A stretch of DNA of 64,000 nt from Actinokineospora sp. NBRC 105648 (GTDB taxonomy: Bacteria; Actinomycetota; Actinomycetes; Mycobacteriales; Pseudonocardiaceae). Below, piece after piece: positions 25,692 to 34,251 of the stretch. Location: assembly GCF_030269645.1 (NCBI RefSeq), contig NZ_BSTR01000020.1, positions 67,741 through 131,740 of the forward strand. The letters are read 5' to 3'. The translations under genes were made by a program, and so were the position numbers. Numbering within the stretch: position 1 is the first letter of the stretch; each line of letters opens with the position of its first letter. The notes under the pieces were generated by a model. It saw only the letters and a list, made by a program, of their open reading frames with translations. It was not told the DNA's origin and did not search any database.

Positions 25692-27466
25692 CCTTCACGA
25701 CCCGCCCCACCCTGCGCGGCACCTTCGGCATGGTCTCCTCCACGCACTGGCTGGCCTCCCAGTCGGCCATGCGGATGCTCGAGCGCGGCGGCAACGCCTT
25801 CGACGCCGCGGTCGCCGCCGGATTCGTGCTCCACGTCGTCGAACCGCACCTCAACGGCCCCGGCGGCGAGGTACCCGCGATCGTGGCCACCGCGGCCGAC
25901 CCGCGGCCGGTGGTGCTCGCGGGCCAGGGCCCGGCGCCCGCGGCGGCCACGATCGAGCACTTCACCGACCTGGGCATGGCGCTGATCCCCGGCAGCGGCC
26001 CGCTCGCCGCCGCCGTACCGGGCGCGGTCGACGCGTGGCTGCTGCTCCTGCGCGATCACGGGACGATGTCACTGGAGCAGGTCCTCGAACCCGCGATCGG
26101 CTACGCGGGCGCCGGACACCCGCTCACCGCGGCGGTCAGCGCGACGGTGGCGACCGTGCGCGAACTGTTCACCGAGGACTGGCACACGTCCGCGGAGCTG
26201 TGGCTGCCGGGCGGGCAGCCGCCCGAGCCCGGCGCGCTGTTCGCCAACCCCGACTACGGCCGGACGTTGCGCAGGCTAGTGGACGAGAGCCGCGGTCCCG
26301 ACCGCGAAGCCGGGATCGACGCGGCACGCGAGGCGTGGCGGGCGGGGTTCGTCGCGGAGGCCGTGGACAGGTTCGCGCGACAGCCGTTCCGCGACTCCAG
26401 CGGCGCCCGCAACGCCGGGGTGATCACCGGCGCGGACCTGGCCGGGTTCTCGGCCACCTGGGAGGACCCGGTCACGCTGGACTGGCACGGCCACACCGTC
26501 GCCAAGGTGTCGGCGTGGAGCCAAGGACCCACGATGCTCCAGACCCTCGCGACACTCGACGCGGTGGGCGACCCGGCGGCGCTCGACCCGTCGACCACGC
26601 GCGGCGTGCACGTGATCGCCGAGGCGATGAAACTGGCGTTCGCCGATCGGGACGCCTGGTACGCCGACAGCCCGGACGTTCCCTTGGCGGCTCTGCTGTC
26701 GGCCGGGTACGCCGCCGAACGCGCCGCGCTGATCACCGACCGCGCCAGCCACGAGGTGCGGCCCGGCAGCCCGGACGGCCGGGAACCGCGACTGGCCCGG
26801 CACTTGCGCACCCGGCCCGCCGACCTGCCGACCGACCCGACGACCGGTGAGCCGACGGTGCGGGCGAACGGGGTGACGCGCGGCGACACCTGCCACGTGG
26901 ACGTGGTCGACCGGTGGGGCAACATGATCTCCGCGACGCCCAGCGGTGGCTGGTTGCAGAGTTCCCCGGTGATCCCCGAGCTGGGATTCCCGCTGGGCAG
27001 CAGGCTCCAGATGTTCTGGCTGGAGGACGGGTTGCCGGGCAGCCTGCGACCGGGGGCGCGACCACGCACGACGTTGACGCCGACGATGGTTCTCCGGGAG
27101 GGGTTGCCCGTCCTGGCGTGCGGCTCACCGGGGGGCGATCAGCAGGAGCAGTGGCAGTTGCTGTTCCTGCTGCGGCACCTCGCGGGCGGTCAGGACCTGC
27201 AGGAGGCGATCGACGCCCCCACCTGGCACACCACCAGTTTGCCGAACTCCTTCTACCCGCGCGACATCGAGCCCGGAGTGCTCGTGGTGGAGGACCGGCT
27301 GGACCCGGCCGTGGTGGCCGCGCTGTCCGCCCAAGGCCACCGGATCCAGCTGTCGGACCCGTGGAGCCTGGGCCGGATGTGCGCGGTCACCCGCGACCCC
27401 GGCACCGGGGTGCTGGCCGCGGGCGCGAACCCGCGCGGGATGCAGGGGTACGCGTGCGGCCGGTGA
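25688..27466 (+). CDS. Gamma-glutamyltransferase family enzyme
   Basis: A 592-residue Ntn-hydrolase of the gamma-glutamyltransferase/glutathione-hydrolase family. N-terminal GMVSSTHWLASQSAMRMLERGGNAFDAAVAA and HLNGPGGE are conserved. The autoproteolytic Thr is probably Thr401 in RGDTCHVDVVDRWGN, which is the T-x-H-VVD motif. ARPRTTLTPTMVL and SPGGDQQEQW follow. There is no signal peptide, so it appears cytoplasmic, unlike most homologues. It ends the peptide-import operon with a four-base overlap, so it likely processes the imported gamma-glutamyl or glutathione-like peptide. Confidence 0.92.
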   Translation: MTFTTRPTLRGTFGMVSSTHWLASQSAMRMLERGGNAFDAAVAAGFVLHVVEPHLNGPGGEVPAIVATAADPRPVVLAGQGPAPAAATIEHFTDLGMALIPGSGPLAAAVPGAVDAWLLLLRDHGTMSLEQVLEPAIGYAGAGHPLTAAVSATVATVRELFTEDWHTSAELWLPGGQPPEPGALFANPDYGRTLRRLVDESRGPDREAGIDAAREAWRAGFVAEAVDRFARQPFRDSSGARNAGVITGADLAGFSATWEDPVTLDWHGHTVAKVSAWSQGPTMLQTLATLDAVGDPAALDPSTTRGVHVIAEAMKLAFADRDAWYADSPDVPLAALLSAGYAAERAALITDRASHEVRPGSPDGREPRLARHLRTRPADLPTDPTTGEPTVRANGVTRGDTCHVDVVDRWGNMISATPSGGWLQSSPVIPELGFPLGSRLQMFWLEDGLPGSLRPGARPRTTLTPTMVLREGLPVLACGSPGGDQQEQWQLLFLLRHLAGGQDLQEAIDAPTWHTTSLPNSFYPRDIEPGVLVVEDRLDPAVVAALSAQGHRIQLSDPWSLGRMCAVTRDPGTGVLAAGANPRGMQGYACGR

Positions 27467-27482
27467 GGCGCACGGCCGGGGA

Positions 27483-28145
27483 TCACTCCCAGCCGTGCTC
27501 GGCGCCCGCCATCGCCGCGACCGACGCGGCGTCCACATGGGACTTGGCGGCCGCCTCGGCGGCGTCCGGGTCGCCCGCCTCGATCGCGTCGACCAACCGG
27601 ATGTGCTCCACCCAGGAGTGCGGCGCGCGGTCCGGGGCACCCATCCGGAAGACCCACTGGACCTGCAGGTACAAGGCGGTGGCGATGGAGGAGAGCCACT
27701 TGTTCCCGCTGATGTCGATCACGCGGGTGTGCAGCAGGGTGTTCAGCTCGGCGACCCGGCCGAAGTCCTCCCGGTCGGTCGCCTCCCGCGCGGACTCCAA
27801 CAGCGCCCGCAGGCCCGCGATGTCGGCGGGGGTGGCCCGCTGCGCGGCGAGCCGGGCGGCCAGCGTCTCCAACCGCTCGCGGACGGCGAACATGTCCGCG
27901 ACGGCGGCGGTGTCCGGGACGGCCACCACGGCGCCGCGGCGCGGGACCATGACAACGAATCCCTCGGCCTGCACCACCCGCAGGGCCTCGCGCACCGGGT
28001 TGCGGGACACGCCGAAGTCCTCGGCCAGCCGGTCCTCGGTGAGCCGCTCGCCGGGTGGGTAGTCGCCGTTGACGATGCGCTGGCGCAACGCGACCAGGAC
28101 CTGGTCGCGCAATGGCATGTGCTGCGCCCCGATCGTGGTGTCCAC
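27483..28145 (-). CDS. GntR-family regulator with FCD domain
   Basis: A 220-residue regulator. Residues 13-75 are the winged helix: VLVALRQRIVNGDYPPGERLTEDRLAEDFGVSRNPVREALRVV. The C-terminal FCD all-helical domain has the ligand/metal residues in HTRVIDISGN and HIRLVDAIEAGD. GTG start at 28145 with AGGGGAG five bases upstream. It converges on the gamma-glutamyltransferase gene and shares the TCGTATAC motif with the peptide operon, so it likely represses peptide import and itself. Confidence 0.93.
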   Translation of the reverse strand: MDTTIGAQHMPLRDQVLVALRQRIVNGDYPPGERLTEDRLAEDFGVSRNPVREALRVVQAEGFVVMVPRRGAVVAVPDTAAVADMFAVRERLETLAARLAAQRATPADIAGLRALLESAREATDREDFGRVAELNTLLHTRVIDISGNKWLSSIATALYLQVQWVFRMGAPDRAPHSWVEHIRLVDAIEAGDPDAAEAAAKSHVDAASVAAMAGAEHGWE

Positions 28146-28181
28146 CGCACTCCCCTGTCCGCCGCCCGTACTCCCGTTTAG

Positions 28182-28189
28182 CGTATACG
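28182..28189. promoter_or_regulatory. CGTATACG palindrome in the GntR/DUF1275 divergent promoter
   Basis: CGTATACG is a perfect 8-base palindrome, 37 bases before the GntR start and 14 bases before the DUF1275 start. Read on the minus strand, it continues as TCGTATACGC, matching the motif before the peptide operon. Confidence 0.55.
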
Positions 28190-28203
28190 AAAGACAATCC
28201 GCC

Positions 28204-28905
28204 ATGTCCATCACCCGGTCCACTCGACGTCCCGCCGACGATCGCGCCCTGCGCGAGCGGCACGCGCTGGTCGTCGCCCTGACCTTCGTCACCGGGGCCG
28301 CCGACGCGACCGGCTTCCTCGCCCTCGGTGGCGCGTTCTCCAGCGTCATGACCGGCAACATGGTCCTGCTTGGACTGTCCACCGGCACCGCGGACGCGGA
28401 ACTCGCGCGCAACGCGGGCAGCGCGATCGCCGCCTACGTCCTGGGCGTGCTGGTGGGCGCCTGGGTGGCAGGCACGGCGACGGACAAGGACCCCGTGTGG
28501 CCCAGACAGGTCACCGCGGCGCTGGGTCTGGAACTGGCCGCGCTGACCGTGTTCGCGGTGCTGTGGGAACTCACCCAGGGCGAGCGCTCGCCCGGCCTGC
28601 GGCTGACCCTCCTGGCGATCGCGGCGGCTGCCCTGGGCATCCAGGGCAGCGCGGTGCAGCGCTTCGGCGTACCCGGACTGTCCTCGACCTACCTGACCGG
28701 CACGCTCACCACACTGATCGGCGGAGTCGCCGCCCGCCGACCGAGACACGAGCTGCTGCCCAACGCCCGGGTGCTGACCGCGTTGATCGTGGGGGCCGGG
28801 GCGGGGGCGGTGGTGGTGGACCACGCGCCCCGGTGGTCGCCAGCGCTGCTGGTCGTCCCAATGGCGGTGATCTCGTTGCTGGGGTGGCGACTCCGGACGC
28901 GGTAA
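28204..28905 (+). CDS. DUF1275 (YoaK) family membrane protein
   Basis: A 233-residue protein with six membrane helices. Conserved blocks are TFVTGAADATGFLALGGAFSSVMTGNMVLLGL and RFGVPGLSSTYLTGTLTTL. The family has no known activity. It is divergent from the GntR gene and shares its promoter region, so may be a further target of it. Confidence 0.9.
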   Translation: MSITRSTRRPADDRALRERHALVVALTFVTGAADATGFLALGGAFSSVMTGNMVLLGLSTGTADAELARNAGSAIAAYVLGVLVGAWVAGTATDKDPVWPRQVTAALGLELAALTVFAVLWELTQGERSPGLRLTLLAIAAAALGIQGSAVQRFGVPGLSSTYLTGTLTTLIGGVAARRPRHELLPNARVLTALIVGAGAGAVVVDHAPRWSPALLVVPMAVISLLGWRLRTR

Positions 28906-29283
28906 CCGCACCCGGTGCCGTTGGCGGATCCGGCGATTCCGCTCATATTCGTTGCCAGTGCGGCAAACTCTCTCGCTCACCCAGCGTGAATGACCGGGAA
29001 CGATGACCGCGCGGTACTACGGCGCGGACGTACGCGCGTCGACCGGGCCCGCGCCGCCGAGCACCCGGTCGGTGCCGAGCTGATCCACCCCAGCAAGCGC
29101 CTGGCCGCCGCCAAGGCAGCGACCACCTGCCCGCCTACGCCGAACCGCCGACCCTCGCGGATGGACAGGTCCGGGCGGTGACCGCGTGGGCGCGACGCGG
29201 CGGGTGGACGGTTACGGCGGCGACCAGCCGCGCTGACCCGCCCTGCCGGGTTCCTCAAGCCACTGTTCGCCCTGGACTCGGTG
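28906..29283. other. Gene-free interval before the transposase remnant
   Basis: Short frames only; none shows a recognisable domain or a ribosome-binding site I trust. Probably decayed DNA. Confidence 0.4.
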
Positions 29284-29824
29284 GACGCGAACTGCTCGAC
29301 TGGTCGCGGGTCGTGGTGGACGCCGCCGCGACCCGGGCGAAAAAGGGGGCTCTGTAACCGGTCCGAGTTCGGTGGACGGGGCAAGAATAGGTCGAAGATC
29401 CACGTCCTGGTCGACCGGACGGGCCTGCCGCTGGTGGTCGGGGTGTCCGCGGCCAACCTCAACGACCACCTCGCCCTGCCCACCCTGCTCCACGCGGTCC
29501 CGCGGGTGCGCACACCGAGGAGGGGACACCGGTTCCGCCCGGACAAACTCCACGCCGACAAGGCCTACGACGTCCGCGAACTCCGCAAAATGGCTGATCG
29601 ACCGGGGCATCATGGTCCGCACCAGCCGCAAGAGCATCGACACCTCCACCAGGCTGGGCCGGCACCGCCGGGTCGTCGAACGCACCCCCCTGTCCTGGCT
29701 CACCAACCACTACCGCCGCATCGGCACCCGATGGGAACACCACGGACACCACTACCTCGGCTTCCCCACCCTCACCGCCGCCCTCACCTGCTTCAAAAAA
29801 CCAACCACATGCGACGAGGTCTAA
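29284..29824 (+). pseudogene. IS5-family DDE transposase remnant
   Basis: Fragments in different frames align to IS5-type transposases: WSRVVVDAAATRAKKG, SKIHVLVDRTGLPLVVGVSAAN, ADKAYDVRELRK, then after a shift WLIDRGIMVRTSRKSID and YLGFPTLTAALTCFKK. A base is missing in the G-run near 29348, another before GKNRSKIH, and one A is extra in the AAAA run near 29588. The N-terminal third is missing. So it is truncated and inactive. Confidence 0.85.
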
Positions 29825-30442
29825 GCCGCCGGCGACGCGGCGATCGCACCCGCACCGAGTACTCGACGGGCACGTCGTGGCGCTTCTCGTGGACGGTGGA
29901 GCAGACGACGACGTGACTGGTCTTGGAGTACAGGTGCAGGAAGTCCCAGCCGTGCCGTCGAGAGTGGTCAAGTCGAGCCCTGATCAGCAGAGGGACCGGT
30001 GGCCGGTGTCCGCAACTGCCGATCACGATGACGTTCACGGTAGGTCGGACGCTCCGACCGGCACCGGTGGGGCGACGAGGTAGCGCTCGCGTCGAGCGCG
30101 GCGATGCACTCACTGCCTGCGGCGGCGACAGCTCTTTCCGGCGTATTGGAACGACGCCTTCGGGCCAGAACGTCGGACGACGAAGCCGGAGCCGATCACC
30201 AGGGTGGCGAGCGGTGGGCCACCACGGAGCTCGGCGGTCGGCATGCGCCGGGACGGCCGCGTCGTGTGGGCTCCGTTCCGCCGAAGTCAGGGAGGTGGAC
30301 GACTGGGACGAAGCGGTCGACGAGGTCTCGCCAGGCGGTGTCGAGGGCGTTTCCGGTGGACCAGGTGGGCGTTGAACGACACGGAGCTCAGCTTGGGTCA
30401 CAGGGCCGCCGGTCGCGGTCGGGCCGTGGTGTGCCAGGGCGT
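29825..30442. other. Gene-free interval between transposase remnant and ApbE
   Basis: Frames on both strands are short or overlapping and give no domain. The minus frame near 29830-29950 reads SHVVVCSTVHEKRHDVPVEYS, which looks coding-like but has no start or partner. Probably remnant DNA. Confidence 0.4.
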
Positions 30443-31201
30443 TCAGGCTGATGGTTCGGGTATCAGGGTGGTGGTGCCGTTCTGCCACACCAGCAGTGCG
30501 GCGTGGATGGGGCGGGTCCTGAGCCAGGCTGTCGCCTTGGGGCCGTTGGCGTAGGCGGCTGTGGCGTCGATGTCGGTGTGGGTGAGGGTCGCGCCGACCA
30601 CGGTGACCGAGGCGATGGCGGTGGGTGTGCGGCCGGTGCGGGCGTCGGTGATGTGGTTGCCGCGGTGGGTGGCCCCGGAGGTCGCGACCGCGCCGTCGTG
30701 GATCGGGACGACGGCGATCACCGCCTGGGGGTTGTGCGGGTGCTCTATGCCGATGTGCCAGGGGCGGGTGTGTGGGTCGAGGGTGCGGCAGATGAGGTCG
30801 CCGCCGGTGTTGAGGCAGTAGTCGGTGTCCGGGAGGGCGCGGAGGTGGCGTGCGGCGCGGTCGGCGGCCCAGCCCTTCACCACCCCGCTGGGGTCGAGGG
30901 TGCGGTGCCCGTCGGGGCCTGGGCGGTGGATGCTGAACGCGCCGTCGGAGTCGTGTTCGGCTTCGTGGCCCAGGGCGAGTACCTGGGTGACCTCGGGTGG
31001 GCACTCGGCGGGGGTGAGTTCGCCGCGGTTGAGGCGGGAGATGTGTGAGTCGGGGCGGTAGGTGCTGAACACGCGGTCCGCCGCGCGCAGGTCGGCCATC
31101 ACCGCGGCCCAGGCCGCGCGGGCCCTCCGGTCGTCGGTGTGCCTGCCGCGCAGGGCGAGGCTCACGGGCATGTTCATGACGTGCTCGACGTAGCGCTTCA
31201 C
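30443..31201 (-). CDS. apbE: FAD:protein FMN transferase (ApbE)
   Basis: A 252-residue ApbE enzyme, which attaches FMN from FAD to a Thr/Ser of target proteins. Visible motifs are VEHVMNMPVSLAL, FSTYRPDSHISRLNRGE, LDPSGVVKGWAADRAARHL, YCLNTGGDL and VATSGATHRGNHITDARTG. The target is almost certainly the FMN-binding protein upstream, which has the acceptor motif. No signal peptide or lipobox is obvious, unlike many ApbE proteins. Its start overlaps the preceding stop. Confidence 0.94.
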   Translation of the reverse strand: MKRYVEHVMNMPVSLALRGRHTDDRRARAAWAAVMADLRAADRVFSTYRPDSHISRLNRGELTPAECPPEVTQVLALGHEAEHDSDGAFSIHRPGPDGHRTLDPSGVVKGWAADRAARHLRALPDTDYCLNTGGDLICRTLDPHTRPWHIGIEHPHNPQAVIAVVPIHDGAVATSGATHRGNHITDARTGRTPTAIASVTVVGATLTHTDIDATAAYANGPKATAWLRTRPIHAALLVWQNGTTTLIPEPSA

Positions 31202-31617
31202 AGTCCGGCTCCGTCCAGGGCTGACTGCAGCGACTGCAGGTAGCCGTCGCTGGTCACGGTGGCGCCGCTGACCATGTCGATGTCGGCGGACTGGGCTTCG
31301 AGCGTCTCCTGCACCAGGATGGGCAGGGCGCGGGCGTTGATCTGCTTGTCCTTGCCGTTGCTGTCCGGGTACTCCACGACGTCCACGGCGGTGATCTGTC
31401 CACTGGAGACGGTCAGGCGGACCTGCACCGGGCCCCAGCGGGTGTCCGCGGCGTCCCCGGTGACGGTGTCACCGCCTGCGGTGGTGCCGCTGCCGGTTGT
31501 CTGGCGGACTTCCGCGGACTTCGCCGAGGACTGCGCGCCCGAGGTCGAGGTGTGGTAGCCGAACAGGAGCACGACCACGGTCATGGTGCTCAAGGCCCAC
31601 AGGACTATTCGTCTCAT
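31198..31617 (-). CDS. Membrane-anchored FMN-binding domain protein
   Basis: A 139-residue protein with one N-terminal membrane helix (about residues 5-21) and a small FMN-binding domain facing outside. The motif DMVSGAT, residues 114-120, is the flavinylation site recognised by ApbE, with Thr120 as acceptor. Thus the protein carries covalent FMN, delivering electrons outside the membrane. It lies between the ferric-reductase-like gene (stop 4 bases upstream) and apbE, which overlaps it. Confidence 0.93.
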   Translation of the reverse strand: MRRIVLWALSTMTVVVLLFGYHTSTSGAQSSAKSAEVRQTTGSGTTAGGDTVTGDAADTRWGPVQVRLTVSSGQITAVDVVEYPDSNGKDKQINARALPILVQETLEAQSADIDMVSGATVTSDGYLQSLQSALDGAGL

Positions 31618-31621
31618 GTCG

Positions 31622-33016
31622 TCACCACGCGAAGTTCTCGATGTGGAGCCGCTCGGCGGGAACGCCCGCGGCCAAGGCGGTGGCGCGCACTAGCGCCGTC
31701 CATTGTTCAGGACCGCACACGTACACCTCGCGCGCGGCGATGTCCGGTACCAGTGCGCGCAGGGCGGACACGTCGTCCACCGGCGCGATCCCGTCGCCAA
31801 GCCAGGAATCGCCGCCGCGGCGGTGCCCGGGCAGGTCGACCACGCGCAGTCGGCGTTCCGCCACCAGCACCGCGAACTCCCGGGCGAACAGCGGCTGGGA
31901 GGTGAAGCGGTGCAGCACCGCCACGTCGCCGGTCATCTCCTCGGCGAGCGCGCGCAGCGGGGTGATGCCGACCCCGGCACCCACGAGCAGCACCCGGTCG
32001 GACGTGCGGGCCCGCTGGGTCAGCCTGCCGTAGGGGCCTTCGAACAGCGCCCGGGTGCCCGGGGCCAGACCGGCGAGCGCCGCGCTGCCGTCGCCGAGGG
32101 CTTTGACGGTGATCCGCAGGCTGCGTCCGTCGGGGGCGGCGGAGAGCGAGTACGGGTTGGCGCGGGTCCACCCGGGCCTGCCGGGGAAGCGCCAGCCGAG
32201 GAACTGGCCCGCGCGGGCGGGTAGCCGGTGCAGGTCGCGGCCGGTGAGGTAGACCGAGAACACGCCGTCCGACTCCGGTACCACCGTGGTCACGCGAAGG
32301 TCGTGGCGCAGGTTGCGGACCACCGGCAGGCCGACGCGCCAGATCAGCACGGCTCCGACCGCGGCGATCCACAGCGCCCACCAGAACACCGTCGCCGCGG
32401 TCGAGGTCAGGAACTCCTGCCCGGTCCACAGCTGGTGCGGCAGGGCCAGTCCGACGCCGAGGTAGGCGTAGAGGTGCAGCAGGTGCCAGGACTCGTAGCG
32501 CAGCCGTCGTCTGGCCGCGCGGACGCTGCTCACCGCGGTCAGCACCAGGCACACCGTCCCCGCCAGCGCGAGCAGCACGCCGGGGTAGTCGGTGACCAGG
32601 TCCCAGAACGCGGTGGGCACCGCGGTCAACTCACCCGCCGCGTAGCCCCAGGTGATCACGACGATGTGCGCCAGCACCAGGTTCAGCGAGGTGAACCCGA
32701 GTATCCGGTGGTGGCGGATCACCGCGTCCTGGCCGAAAGCGCGCTCCACCACCGGGATCCGGGCCATCGCCAGCACCTGGGCGAGCAGCAGCGCCGAGCC
32801 GAGCAGCCCGGCCAGGCGCCCGACCGAGAGCAGGCCCGCCGTCCACGACGTCAGCCCGGTGATCCCGCCACCCGCCACCCACCAGTAGGTGACCAGCAGC
32901 AGCCCCAGCCACAGCGCCGACCCGGTCGCCAGGCGCACGGCGCGGTCGACGCGGGCGCCGGTGAACGAGGGCGTTCCGGTCGCCGACCCAATCGTCCGCC
33001 CCGCCGTGGTCGTCAC
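31622..33016 (-). CDS. Ferric-reductase-like transmembrane flavoprotein
   Basis: A 464-residue protein. Residues 25-240 have about six membrane helices with His pairs (RHHRILGF, LAHIVV, WHLLHLYAY, PHQLW) for two haems, as in ferric reductase/NADPH-oxidase proteins. The C-terminal half has ANPYSLSAAP for FAD and LLVGAGVGITPLRAL and EVYVCGP for NAD(P)H. It should take electrons from NAD(P)H to haem and then to the FMN protein. Start is GTG in an overlap with the previous gene. Confidence 0.92.
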   Translation of the reverse strand: MTTTAGRTIGSATGTPSFTGARVDRAVRLATGSALWLGLLLVTYWWVAGGGITGLTSWTAGLLSVGRLAGLLGSALLLAQVLAMARIPVVERAFGQDAVIRHHRILGFTSLNLVLAHIVVITWGYAAGELTAVPTAFWDLVTDYPGVLLALAGTVCLVLTAVSSVRAARRRLRYESWHLLHLYAYLGVGLALPHQLWTGQEFLTSTAATVFWWALWIAAVGAVLIWRVGLPVVRNLRHDLRVTTVVPESDGVFSVYLTGRDLHRLPARAGQFLGWRFPGRPGWTRANPYSLSAAPDGRSLRITVKALGDGSAALAGLAPGTRALFEGPYGRLTQRARTSDRVLLVGAGVGITPLRALAEEMTGDVAVLHRFTSQPLFAREFAVLVAERRLRVVDLPGHRRGGDSWLGDGIAPVDDVSALRALVPDIAAREVYVCGPEQWTALVRATALAAGVPAERLHIENFAW

Positions 33017-33399
33017 GTGCCGATCCCGGTGCCGCCTCGGGTTCCGGGCCCGCCCGCGCCGCTTCGGCCACCGAGGTCGCCGGGACCGTCCGGTCCGGTT
33101 CCACCCGGCACGACCTGGGAGGTGCCGAGGTCGGTCGGGTCGGTGGACCCGATGGTCACCGAGGCGATGCCCACGCCCGCGGTCCCGCCGACGAGCACCC
33201 CCGCCACGACGGCGGCGGCCACCACGACGCGCCGCACCTCACCCCGCGGTCCTCGCGCGGGTCCGCCCGCCTCGATCGGGACGACCGGGATCGTCACCGG
33301 GGGGACGTCGTTGCCCAGGGGTGGTGGCTCCCAGCGGGATCCGCTGACCGGTGTCTGTCGCTGCTGCACGGCGATCCTTCCGTCGAAGACGAAGCCCAT
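33013..33399 (-). CDS. Small single-helix membrane protein of the redox operon
   Basis: A 128-residue protein of unknown function. One membrane helix (VVVAAAVVAGVLVGGTAGVGI) is near residues 60-80, then a Gly/Pro-rich tail (GGTGPDGPGDLGGRSGAG). I chose the ATG at 33399; a GTG 16 codons earlier is possible and neither has a strong ribosome-binding site. Its stop overlaps the GTG of the reductase, so it is the first gene of the four-gene operon. It may be a partner subunit. Confidence 0.65.
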   Translation of the reverse strand: MGFVFDGRIAVQQRQTPVSGSRWEPPPLGNDVPPVTIPVVPIEAGGPARGPRGEVRRVVVAAAVVAGVLVGGTAGVGIASVTIGSTDPTDLGTSQVVPGGTGPDGPGDLGGRSGAGGPGTRGGTGIGT

Positions 33400-33850
33400 G
33401 GTGGGGCGCCTGTCTGAGAACGCGGACAGTGCTCCCTGTGCGGGCACTGTGAGGAATGGATCACCAACCCCAGAGACCGCCCGGGTGACCTCGGGTTCCG
33501 GTCACAGGTGGTTCACAGCGCGTTCTGCGGATACACCCCGGTGGGCACGCTGTGCTGGGCAGACGCGGAACTGCCAAGAGCGTGGACCACGCCCGACCCG
33601 AGCTGCGATCTGTGCGTTCAATGCGCAGATACCCGCTGTTGACCTCAACTGCCCTGCTGGCGGCGCCATCAAGGGTCATCTTCAATCCCCTCAACCACAG
33701 CGAGACCACACAGTGGACGCATCGGGATCCGCCCCGCCTCCATCACGAGTCGCCCCGCTGCCCCATCCCCGCCGGCCGCACAGGACCAACTCAGTGGTCG
33801 GATGCAGTCGACGTCATTGGGTGGCGGGGCCGGTCCTGTCGGGTCGGTGG
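33400..33850. promoter_or_regulatory. Promoter region of the redox operon, otherwise empty
   Basis: Includes a perfect 7-base inverted repeat ACAGTGC...GCACTGT with an 11-base spacer at 33426-33450, 27 bases before the operon's first start. I see no gene in the rest. Confidence 0.4.
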
Positions 33851-34198
33851 TCAGCAGACCGGCTCGATCGGGATGCCCTGGTGCTCGGCTCGGCGTCGAC
33901 CCCAGTCGTAGAGGACCCGTAGTGCCGGGGTGAGTTCGGCGGCCTCGGGGGTCAGCCGGTAGGTGACTGCGGGCGGGGTGCCGCCGTCGGAGGTGCGTTC
34001 CACCAGGTCCGCGTCCTCGAGTTCGCGCAGCCGGGTGGTGAGGACCTTCTCGCTGACCTCGGGCATCCGTCTGCGCAGCTCGCCGTAGCGGTGTTCGCCG
34101 TCCTTGAGGTGGGCCAGCACGACCACGGCCCACTTGCCGCCGATCACCTCGACGGCGAACTCGACCGGGCAGTAGTACCTCGTCCTGCGCACGTTCAC
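33851..34198 (-). CDS. HxlR/MarR-type winged-helix regulator
   Basis: A 115-residue HxlR-family regulator. It contains CPVEFAVEVIGGKWAVVVLAHLKDGEHRYGELRRRMPEVSEKVLTTRLRELEDADLV, with the conserved Cys that senses quinones, aldehydes or oxidants near its N-terminus. I chose the GTG at 34198; longer starts lie upstream. It is divergent from the ABM-truncated-haemoglobin gene with a short palindrome between. Confidence 0.9.
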   Translation of the reverse strand: MNVRRTRYYCPVEFAVEVIGGKWAVVVLAHLKDGEHRYGELRRRMPEVSEKVLTTRLRELEDADLVERTSDGGTPPAVTYRLTPEAAELTPALRVLYDWGRRRAEHQGIPIEPVC

Positions 34199-34208
34199 GC
34201 ACCACAAG

Positions 34209-34216
34209 GTACGTAC
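34209..34216. promoter_or_regulatory. GTACGTAC palindrome between hxlR-type and haemoglobin genes
   Basis: AAGGTACGTACTT, an almost perfect palindrome, stands 10 bases before the HxlR start and 36 bases before the divergent gene. This is the usual position of an HxlR operator. Confidence 0.5.
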
Positions 34217-34251
34217 TTGCCCGCGCCGACCCAAGGTGCTCGACTGCGCGG

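Noticed and set aside
28990..29181. Small plus-strand frame before the transposase remnant
   Set aside because: No ribosome-binding site of note and no recognisable family; likely decayed DNA.
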